NCBI GenBank assembly: GCA_022495005.1
Contig: JAGYXB010001363.1
Span: 62,001 to 126,000, forward strand
Reading direction: 5' to 3'
Source of the DNA: Rhyacophila brunnea
Taxonomy: Eukaryota > Arthropoda > Insecta > Trichoptera > Rhyacophilidae
DNA length: 64,000 bases
Of the stretch, positions 1 through 12,000 are shown in pieces (position 1 is the first letter of the stretch; the number at the start of each line of letters is the position of its first letter). Below the pieces are notes generated by a model. It was not told where the DNA came from, ran no database searches, and was given only the letters and a program-made list of their open reading frames with translations. The translations under genes were made by a program, and so were the position numbers.

Positions 1-91
1 CTAAAATTTCTGATAGGTACACTTGCGATTTGGAAAGTGGCACCTTGTTCTGGTGAATGTTACCAGCCCCGTCGAGTCTATAGTTGCCAAC
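1..91 (-). CDS. sel: Canopy gene coding exon 3, cut by the window edge
   Basis: After a TTTATTTATAG acceptor the frame reads VGNYRLDGAGNIHQNK and KVPLSKSQVYLSEIL, joined in phase 0 to exon 2. All 91 bases are open and the exon continues beyond position 1. Confidence 0.87.
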
Positions 92-3000
92 CTATAAATA
101 AAGAAAGGAACAACATGATACAACGAATGAAAAAAGAATCGTAAACATTCTACACACATTTTTTTTGTACAATGGCTTGCCGCATGCTAAGTTGATTCTA
201 AGTGAACCATGAGTAAACACACTGGTTTACATACTTCCGGCTTTACCTGTTTGATATAATATGAATGTGAATCTTGTAATTTCATAATTTTCCAAAGCAA
301 TGATAACAATTTGACATCTAAAACATGTTTTGTAGCATCCGGTCTCTATCAGCTGCAGGTCTATTCTTAACGGTTATCACTTTAGCATGTTTCCGTTAAT
401 TTCATTCTTCCAAATTAGCACGAAAGGTATTCTTTACACTAAGCGGTTAGCGGCGACTATCTCTAATTTGTAATATGGCAAAAATTTGGGTTGGTAGACA
501 TGTCACTCAAATTTGGATATGTTCGTATTACCAAACCCAAGCGGATAAGACCAAACACAAGCGGATAAAGCCGAACCAGCGCCATCTAGTTGGTAATGAG
601 CCGAACACAAGAATTTTGTATTGACACATCAGACATATCAACATAATCTACAATTTTATTAGTCATGTCATTACGATTACAGCAAAACAGTGGGATCTTG
701 CGTCTCAATTCTCAATATGTAAAATTGACATACTCTGTCTCGTTCTCAAAGTTAGCACGGCCAAGCGAGGGGCTGTTAAAAGATATCACCTTTTGACAGT
801 TCAGACGGTTAACTTTTTTACATAATTACCGGAGGAGGCGAGTGCCATGCCTTTAGGCCACGGACCATGCGGCGGCCAGAATACGTAAAGTGATAAATGT
901 GATATATTTATCACAATTAGCTCTTTTATGATGTTAAGTAATATGTTAAAATAGGCCTGGCCTGCTGAGCTGTAAATTTCCCTTGTAAAACTATAGGTAT
1001 GAATATAGAAAATTATCATGTATCTAGCAACTCTGTCATCATCATCATCAGGGGCGCGACAACCCGGTGTGGGTCCTGGCCTCCTCCAACAGCTCCCTCC
1101 ACCTGTCCCTATCCAGTGTGGCCGCTTTCCAATTCGGTACCCCCAGAATACGGCAGTCACTGGCAGCTCCATCCAACCAGCGAATCTTTGGAGAGCCTCT
1201 TCTTCTACGTCCTATTGGATTGCTGGATATCACTCTCTTTGCCGGTTCATTGTCATTCATACGGTGCACATGACCTAGTCATCGCAGTCTCCCAATCTTA
1301 ATTGATTGAACTGCGCTGCAATCTTCATGCAGCCCATATAGCTCAGCATTATATCTTCTCCTCCAATTGGTGCCGTCCCTGATCGGTCCATATATACGGC
1401 GGAGAATGTTTCTTTCAAAGATATTCAGGGCTCGTTCATTTCGCAGAGTTAATGTCCAGGTTTCCGATGCGTAGGTGAGCACTGGCTTTACAAGTGTCTT
1501 GGAAAGAGTGCTTTTAGCAACTCTGTGCCATCTCAATTATAGATTTTTTCAAGATTGGCTATATTGTCGCGCAAGAACTTTTTACTGTACACATCCAAAG
1601 TTTTCTACACACACTCAAAGTAAATTTAGAGATAACCATTACACAGCTGCATCTATGACAAATGAGTGACTTGTTTGTATCATATGTTAATCAAAACCAA
1701 ACAAAGCGGGCGACAAATTTATGTGTACACAGAGATTCCCAAACTTATGTGACCCACTGCCCCTTCAGAAAAAAAATACTCCCTCAATGCCCCCAAGCAA
1801 ATTAACAGAAAAATACAGTGACGTATTTGCGTTATTTTATGTATCTTTATTTCTACCTATGGAACGTAGTAAAGAAAGATATTGTTGTAAATAAGATGCC
1901 ATGATCCTTAAAATTATAAAATCATTTATTAACATCAACCATAGTAGGTAACATTCGCATTAAATTAAGATAACGTAACTTAACCCTTTGGCTGCTACGA
2001 TGTTGTGCAAACTCCGGTCGAGGATTGCTACCAAAAATTGTCGATAAATTAAAGTATTGTATTATTTTTAGACACCTTACCACTCTAATTGATTCTGCGA
2101 AATCGGAATATTATGAAAACATGTTTCGTAATTAATTTATCGTTTTGAATAGATAACGAGGCAAGTAATTGACATATTTCTTTCTCGCTCAATCATACGG
2201 GCGATCGCGAGAGCGAGCGAAATGCACGATCCGCGCACAGAGTTTTGATTTTCATCAGTTGTTGGAAACAATCGGTTATCCCACAAGAGGGATAATATAA
2301 AGTAGTGAAATTAGGAAACTACCCGGCTGAAAAGAAAAATTCTGCATGGTGGCCTCGTTAAAAGATCGCGTACAATATGCGTGATTTGTGAAAAAGGTCT
2401 TTACGGTGTTTGTTCATTGGAACATTTAAAATATGTATTGCAAATGATTTTATTTCATTATTTTTTTATAAATGAAACTGTTTTTATATAGCACAGATCC
2501 ACTCTACTTTAAACACTGAGTTGAGTAAAAGTCTTTCCTATTATTTCAAATGCATAAAATAAAATAAAACATTGTCCTTCCACCAAGAATTTGACTGTAA
2601 ACAAATTTTTATATGGTGAACAGATATTTGTATTTGGAATTGTTTTTATTGTAAAAAGGGTGATGCCATGAAAAAAAAGACAATAGTTATAAGTTCTAAA
2701 CCTACCCAGTCACAAAACATATTTGAATCGGGTTATATTACACAACAATAAAACTAAATAGATAAAACAATGTTTCGTACCACTGGTGCAGTAGTATGTT
2801 CCTAAATTAACTTAACATTTCAGGCATCAAAAGCAAAACAACGATCGTTGTTAGCATTTCTGGCCAGTATCAAAAACAACGATATATCGTTGCGTAGCGG
2901 TTAAGATTAGAATCAAAATTACAAATAACATTAAAATAACGATAAACATGAAACCGGCCCTGTTCCTTGTTAACAATTTATTAATGTCCGGCTCTATTTT

Positions 3001-6000
3001 TGTCGGCAGCATTCTTAAATCACCACGATTAGTTATTTGCAGTCGGCAGCCTAAATTTGTGACCACGCTTAACCCACGTTTTAATAAATATGATAAAAGA
3101 AATGCAGTTAAAAACTTGTGACAAAACAATATAATCCAGGATAAAGTGCAAGTGACTGGTTTTGCAGCGAGAACTTTTTATAACAATCTTCGAATTAATT
3201 TCAATTTAGTTTTTAGAATTTTATTCTGCATTCTTTTCGCTTCCTTATTTCTTCTTCTTCAGTCATATCCGTCCCTTAGTTGGAGCATATGGAAACCCCG
3301 AGGCGACTCCAAGAATCCCTGTCGCTCGCCAGTCTTCTTGCATCGTTCCAAGTCAAACCAGCATCCCGTAGCTCCGCCGTATACACTTTATAATAGATAG
3401 AATTAAGCGGCCTTTCAGGACGTCGGAATCCGGTTGACTTGAAGAACAGGCGAGCCAGGTAGAAGTTCTCTTCTGGCATCCGCAGCACATGGCAAAGCCA
3501 GGTGCAATGAGAGGCTGCTTGGTGCATTCTCTTATCTCCTTGTTGCTCCTAAAGTCATACCATTGCACACCCAGTATCCGTCGCAAACATCTGTTTTCGA
3601 AGCTCAGTATACAGTTGCTCTACGGTGCCATGATTCGCTACCGTAAAGCAGCACCGTCAAAATGCGAGCGTCGGATGGGCGGCATTTGGTTTTGATCGAA
3701 TACAATCGTGACTCCTAAACACTCCGCATCGAGTTGGCTCCAGTCATTCCCATTCGGATAGCAGATTTGCTTCCACCGCCCCCTTATTTATATTCAACGC
3801 CTACCAATTGCTTCCGAGAATCATTTCATATGGGATAGAATCGCCCACTTTGGGAAATACTGGCGTAGAGCAGTATATTCATACAGAAAATAAAGACTCT
3901 TATCTGGATTGCAAGAATATTTTACGATGAAATTATTCAAATGTATTCAATTTTGTTCAAGGGCGCACTTTAAATAGCTTTGCAGTCTACCAGGCACCCA
4001 TGAGCGACTGGTTGCACATCATTAATGTAAATAATAGTACATTAATACAATAATCTTGGAAGAACAGAAAAGCATTTAATGGGGTCACACACTAAAAACA
4101 GACACACACGGCAAGCTCGCTTCAGATATGCACCACATTTGCGGCTGCAGATAAATAAATTGAATGGGAATCAAATTAAACAAAGCCACGGGTTCAATTC
4201 CCTGGACAAATAAACAATGTGTGACAAAACGGCTAGCTCCATTTGTGCAAATTGTTCAGAAAGGAGAAAAACCATAATAATTTAACTATCGAGCGGAATC
4301 TAACAATAATTCCAAAAACAACTGGAAATTCAAACTTGGAAATTTTTTTTTTTTTTACAAATAAAACGTGAATCAAATTGAGGTGCATGAGGCCTACTGT
4401 CGCCATCTCTGTAAATTCACTGAAGAATGTCACTGATGAAGAGTGCCAACAATAATATATTAGTAATTTGAATTATTATTCATTATTGATGCTAATTGCA
4501 ATTAAATATAACAGTTTCTACGTGTGCATACGTTAAAATTATTTGCGACATGACATCCATAGATAATATTTTGAACAAAACCCAACCTGCAGATCATAGA
4601 TAACATTCTTATATAAAATACATAGTGCCAACCGCTAAAAACAAAAAAACGTGATTTTGACATGGCAGTCCAAAAGTCTAGGCATGTAGAAGATGATAGA
4701 AACGTTCATTGAGTCATGCATGTGTCGATGCAGTGCAGTTTAACGTGAGGTGACCTCATTGTTGTTCTGGTGATTTCGGCAGATTTTGCTAACTGAGAAT
4801 GTTTGTTTAAACATTCAAAATGTGCTACGGGATGGAAGCATTAGTCCGATAACATTTTAATCACCAAGAAAAACAACTTTACACACTTTTTTCCCGTAGC
4901 GGCAGCTTACTGTGATGTCACGTGATAGTAGGCGACATGCACCTTAATTTGATCAGAACGTAAGCTGCACTATGAATTAATACACTATTTTAGCTTCCCT
5001 TTTATATTATAAAGAGTGGAGTTCCATTTACGATATTGAAAATTTGCATCTGCAATTGGGTGTTTTGTGTGAGCATAGAAAACATGCTTTATAACTAAAG
5101 GCCGGATCTTTCAAGTTTTTAACCGTCAACCCATAAAAAAACACATTAAAATGGTGGACGAATCCAATATCCTAAGGAGACTTTTGCCCAAATGATTCTT
5201 ATTATGGTTTTCTACAATTAGTCAGTTGTTTTTTCTGGCAGCTCAGGTGCGATGGTAATTATTGTAATTAAAATAATCGTCTTGCCAATAGCTAACGCGA
5301 CGTGCGGGCCACTTCAAGCAAATTCAAATTCGCAAACTGTAATTAAAAAGGTCGCATTACAAAATTGATGGTTTGTTTTATTGCAGATAAGTAATGGTAA
5401 ACCATTTTTATAAAATGCGTGTAGAATATGTTTTTTCATAATTAAATATCGAATAGCTTTTGCGTACCTACCACTAATATAAATACAAAGATTTTGTCCG
5501 CTGACCCGTTTTATGTTCTAAATGTATCATATTGATACCTATTAGTATTACCAAGCAACAATACCGTACCTACATATCGATAAAAAAGTCACATACCTAC
5601 TTGTTTATTTCTTTAGATATATAAGTATTTTGAGGATGCTCTGCCCAAACTGGTCTATTTGATTATAAACTATTGACATTGAAGAATTTCATCAAATCGA
5701 TCGTAAGAAATTTCATCTTCAAAATACCAGTGGCGTACATCTGTAGATGCGAGACATCCCTGAAAATATTCGTTTGAACCTACTATTATAATATTATGTA
5801 TTGCGTAAGCCGTAATTGCATTCTTCTAAAGGTTTTGCAATATAATATTGCTTCAGATTTTCACTTAGTCATTGTATTACGTTAATATTTATTGTTGTTT
5901 AATTTAATAAAACGCATTTTTTTGTAGTACTTATTCCACAGTACAACAAGGGAAGATTCAGTTGAAAATGTCCCTCTGAGGCGGACGAAACCGGTCCTAA

Positions 6001-9000
6001 TTTATTGATTAAAAGTGGAATAAGTACTACAAAAAAAATGGAGCCATTGTCGAAAACTACCCAATCAAGACTCGTAACTGGACAAAATCTGACATTCGAA
6101 TGAAATTTTCAAAATGGCGTCCTATGGTAGTTCGTAGTTCCATTTTTGTCCATTCTACAGGTAAGTTTGTAGGTGTGTAACGTTAAATAAGTCACGCCGT
6201 CCCATTTAATACATTGTACGCTAAAGGCGCGCCGATTAGGTGGCCATTCGACATAATTAGCATTATATTTTTATATTTAAATGTTGTAATTAAAAAGTAA
6301 TTATCTGATATATGATTATATTATGTATTTGATTTGAATACCTACATATTATAAAGTGTAAAGAACTATTCATCACATAAAACGACTGGTACCTAGATAC
6401 ATATTTCATTAAAACACTTTATATGTACTTTCGTACTTTTTCCACATTTATTTCATAATTTTGATATTTAACCGATTTTATCCTAATGGACATTTTCAAT
6501 TGAATAACATTACAAAATATAGGTAGGTACATATTATTGCATAAAAAGTAAATAAGTATAGATAACGTGGGAGTCGTTGTTTACTTGAACTAACTTGTTG
6601 GTGATATTTGTCCTTATTTATTAAATGACTGATTTATAATATACATTATGAAATAGCGTAAATTCATCACTGAAAAATTTTCTGTGTTTAAAATTCACCT
6701 ACCTCAGATATTAAAAAAGGTTCCCTACCAATGACAAATTTTGAATGTGGTTTTATTGTTTTCAATCGCATGATGAATACAAAAAGTCCACTACTTAAAA
6801 ATGAGTTATTTTCCATACGATAGTATGTATCATCATCAGCTGTAGTATATACCAATATTGTATATAAATTTATGTTTACCGTGGATTTACAAGAATAAAA
6901 TTACAAAGCAAAGGATAATCTTAAAAATAACAATGCAATGTGCTTTTAAAACAATATTAATAGCAGGTTTACATAGTGCATTTGATAGTCACGCAGCCTT
7001 CGCTATCGAGGCTTGATAATTATATATTGTATGTGCCATATTATAATTTTTAGGAATATTATATTTCATCCATTATTGTTATTTTTAAGTTAATAAGTCA
7101 AAAGAATAATATCAACTAAGATTTAATAACAATAAACAAAAATGCAAAATGTACAATAACCATCGTAAGTTGTGATAGTTGTGTGACGTCTCAATATAAA
7201 GTGATTTTGTGGACAAAAAATCAGTTCAAAAGTGTTTAAAAGTACCTTATATACCTTCTAGAGGAAAACGTGGTATAATGGTCCCTATATCTAACGGGTA
7301 CGAGTGGCAAAAACATTTATCAATAAATTCTAATTGATTTATGTTTTGTACTAGGTATTCTATTTAAGTCATTATTTACGACCCGGCGTATGCCTTCTTT
7401 GTGCACTATGCGCACTCACCGATCGTAAATGCACATTGACATCGAAAAAAGCTAATTTTCGTTTAAATAGTAATTTAATATAATAGAAGAATGTGAAAAC
7501 CTTCTTACCTATTAGTAAAGGATCAAGTAAAAAACAAATTTTGATTATCTGAAGTGTTTGTGAAAACCGTAATGAATATATTACATACTATTAATACATT
7601 CAATAGGTAAGCCCGTTAAAACGTCATTTCCCGTAAACAATGGAACCAGCTAATGTGAAATATCACGAAATATACCTACTCACTAAATAAAAACAAATAA
7701 ACAATTTTAAGCTATAATCCATAATCGTCAAAACTGAAGTGATCTCGGATTTTAAGAAAATACGTAGATCAGTTAACAAACGCGCAGGTTAAGTTTTTTT
7801 TGTTTTTTCTACCATATTACTATAACATCAAATTATAGTTTCATGTGTGAACTCCCAGATTGGATAAAGCAATGAGCTATTAGGGAAGGTCAACTTGTTA
7901 AGAAATGGTAGGCACTGCAACTGTGTTATACCTATTTATATCTAATATTTCTTGATAAAATAATTTATTATCAATGGTATTATGTACTATATATACACAA
8001 TGTGTCAATGTCGACTAATTATGATTGTATCATTTTGATAACTTCCGAAACAATTCATTGAAATAATACTATGATATATAATTTATAGTATTAGGGAGTA
8101 GCAATTAACAGAAAACGCATATACTTACATATTTTGCATGATGAATATAAAGTGTTTGAAAATGGCCTATCAAAATGTCAAAAAAACATTACAACATCAG
8201 TACCTATATATTAAAATTGAATATCTCAACATGTCCAACCACTTGCTTGAAACACAAAAGTACGATTTGAAGTATCTTTCGTACGAAACTTTTTCTAAAG
8301 GGTTTCATTAACCACGTAGGTCCGATATTCTCCATTTTACCCATCCCTAAATCCAGCTGTTGCATTATCGTATCACAAGAAACGTATTTTATGTGAAGTA
8401 TACAAAAATAATTACTAGTTTGGCTTAAGTACTTAAGTAGTTATGGTAAAGATAACAGACGTATCTTGATATTCTCAAGTGGCCGCTGTTGTGCATTGTG
8501 TAAAAATCTGTCCTTACTCAGAGCTGATAAGCATTGATTTGAATCCTCGTTGAATTGGTTTTACAATAATATAATAATATCAACATAATATACGAAATCA
8601 TTCAGATTTGGTACGATTTTAATAATACACTAGCTGTCCGGTCCTTCTCATCATGGGAGCAAGTTTGATTTGTTATTTGATTGATGATTTTAAACTTTGA
8701 TTTCAATAATAGGTATATAAAAAGTGGAATATTATTAAATATTATAGATATTACTATAAACAACTAATTCTTCCACTCTATACGTAAGCGCTTCATTAAT
8801 TTCTCTAAATAGTATAGTATATCTACTAATAGCAGCGTTTCTATATAATTAATTATCGATAAAGTCTCTTGCACATATTATCAATATCATTTATTTCATA
8901 TTTCATTGTACCTACTACATCGTACAACTTATTTTTCTGAAAAACATAGGTTCCATAAATTATTAACGCATTTTTTAATTAAAAAATGTTGTAATATTCG

Positions 9001-12000
9001 AGTCCGTCCCAAAAAAAAAAGGACTCCAGATGTCCGGTGTCTATTTATAACAAAATGCCATCAAAATCTCACTTTTGGCAGTCGAAATACTCATTAATTT
9101 TTAAATATAAGACATTACCTCGACAGTTTTTTTCGGATTGGTGTTCATAATAGACTTCTCCACCTCGTCGATCGTGGCACGGCATACTAAAATAGAAAAA
9201 TAAAAGGAAAATTAGCAGGATTTCCAATAATATATCATAGAAATAATGAATACATAACAATTGGCTAATGATAAAAGGAATCCATGTGACACATAAGTTA
9301 AAAATGAGTTAGAAGCAGTTTTCACATCATGTTCTGTGGGTCTATTCTATACACAAGGCGGGTATAGACAGCAGTTTATCATATTTATGTATTGAGATAT
9401 TATAATTATTGTTACAATAAGTTATCCATCTATCTCGCTCTAAAAGCTAATACAACTGAAAACGGAGCTGTTAAAACATAGCACTTTTTTAGATGGTTAA
9501 CTTATTGTAACAATTGACCACCTCAATGCATAAATATGATAAACTACCATCAACATCCGCTTTATGTATAGAATAGACCCACTGAAGCATGGAACGGTTT
9601 TGTATGAAAAGTTAAAAGCATTTTATTCCTAAAATTGGATTACACTCCAAATGCATAAAATGTTGTTATAATTTTCATATCAATGTAGGTAGATTGGAAT
9701 CATTCCACAATGGCAACATGGGCACTATTCATACTAACAGTGCCACAGGCATTGTAGCAAGCAATACCGATACACCTGCGAATCACCTATAGTGCCACTG
9801 TAGAATGATTCCAGTATAAAATCTAATCTAAATGTTTTTGTCTGCCTTCTAACTTCACTTCACTAATACACACCAAGAAATATCAATATATATTTCTATT
9901 TTCACATAATTGGTTCCTGAAAATGTGTATGAATGCACGTAAGTAGAGCAATTTAATAAAAACATAAAACAATATTGGACGTGCCGGATTGGTGAACGCC
10001 GGATTACCGAGCGCCTACTGTACCTATATAAACAATAATTACATTAATATATAAACAATAACCTATAAGAGAGATATGAGACATTTTCAATGAGGCGCCA
10101 ACATTTTACAAAAATAGAAACTGCCATTTTTGTTTCTAAGCCCCTCAAATACATTCAATATAATAAAACAACACAACACCAATACATGAGTAGTAGGCCG
10201 TAGCTGAAAATGAAATATGAATGAAAATATAATAAAATAATACTTTTAATAACATACATTAGAAATAAAATGACTTTGAAAGAAGATTAATAAAATTTAA
10301 GTACGATATAAATATTACCCATGTGATGCCAATTCATTTTATATTTTCACACGAATTATTAAAAAAAGATTTTTAAAAAAAATACTACTTTGCACTGAAC
10401 AAAGTGATATACCATGACGTCTTACGTTTTACGACTATTTCATATTTGGCTGACTAATTGCATTTATGAAGCGGAAAGACCATAACGCATGATTAATTTA
10501 CTTATTACGTTCATTAAGCCCTCTACTATCAGAAACAGCAATCTCATATAATAAATGTAAACACTAAATAAAATATTGATTCTTCGAAATTGTATAAATA
10601 ATAATCGTTTAGATTTGTTAGTATTTTAACATAAGTGTTAAAAAAATCACCATAATATGTATGTTATTCTAATCTAAAACTTTTTTGAGAAATAGAATAA
10701 AAATAAATTAAGAAAGATTTAATCCACCTTCTGAGGATGTTAGACATTTCAGCCATTTTACACCTAAGCTATCTTCTTTTTATAGAAGGTAAACCATTGC
10801 GCACTACCAGAAAATGCTATTCTGAAGATCACCGGCCGCCACTGACCACAACGTTAATTTAAATCCTGGAATCGTATTTTTTTAGTTATGCCTATATTAA
10901 TATTTGTTTTTTTCGATATCATCATTTTATTATCATTAAAATTATTTAATAAAAGGCAATCAAGTCAAAATAACCAAAAACGCAGTCATGGCCTTTTACG
11001 TATCGAATTGTATGTTTAACTTTAAATCGCTTTACCCAACTTGGTTACGTATCATGGACGTACACCATTTTAATTCTCAGCTAATGAGGACGAATAGACA
11101 AACGTATTTATTACATTGCTAGTATTACAACTTTTTTTTTTCGACCATGTCCAATCAGAGTGGAAGTTTGTATGAACAGATTTTGTTTTTATGAAAAATG
11201 AATGTCAGCCACTTGGTCAACTTATTAAGTCCATACCCTGACTCAAACGAAAATTGAAAATCAAGACCCAGGATTTGAACCTGGGACCCAAGATGCTGTA
11301 GGCCGACACTTAAGCCGCGCGGCCATCGATTTTAAAGTTTCATATTTAACATTTAAATTACTTAGAAATGCAAAATTTATTAACATAATAGTGAAATTTT
11401 GTTAATTGAGCCAAAATGTTGAAGGTCTTCATGGAAATGCCAAATTTTCTGTGACCCAACAGTAGCTTTAGCTTAAAGTAAATATACAGTAGGTACTCCA
11501 TATTGTCAAAAAAATACATGAAAAACGGCTCGTCATTCAAATCTTTTAATGTAAAATTCTAAATAAACGTATGATATACCAATTTATATTATGACAATTA
11601 AAAATTATTAATATACAAGTGCAGCAATCACCGGGCTGTAGGTTGATTTTTTCCTAAATAAACCTTCTGAAGAAACCCAGAAACAAATGAAAACCTCATT
11701 GCATCACTCTGCCACTGTGATCCGTTATTTCTGGGTAGGTTTCATTATGTTTTAGCCAGGTCGCACACATAACCTCGTCTCGACTGCAATATGTCGAATC
11801 TGTTAACGTAATTTTGTTGGCACTCACAAAGCACATAAAATTACAAAATGCACACGGCATGATTGCAACATTTAGGTTGAAAAACATGCCTAATGTCGAA
11901 TGCAACATTTTTCAAAGTATACAACATGAATGTCGCTTGTGTAGTTTAAAAAGTCGCCGCTACCATGCATAGAGTTTATACTATTTTACAGTACACGAGT

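Larger units (their letters stand above)
92..9118 (-). other. Canopy intron 2 (about 9.0 kb)
   Basis: This AT-rich intron holds the LINE tails near 1.0-1.5 and 3.2-3.8 kb and a small inverted repeat at 5.9-6.0 kb. From about 3.8 to 5.9 kb and 6.05 to 9.1 kb I see no coding exon, RNA gene or transposon with recognisable ends. Confidence 0.6.

Noticed and set aside
2851..3129. 92-codon minus-strand ORF with a hydrophobic stretch
   Set aside because: Inside the canopy intron, AT-biased, no homology or splice support.
5960..6000. CTGAGGCGGACGAAACCGGTC as a hammerhead ribozyme core
   Set aside because: The CUGANGA core is not complete and stem II would be almost absent; similarity to GACGAAAC alone is not enough.
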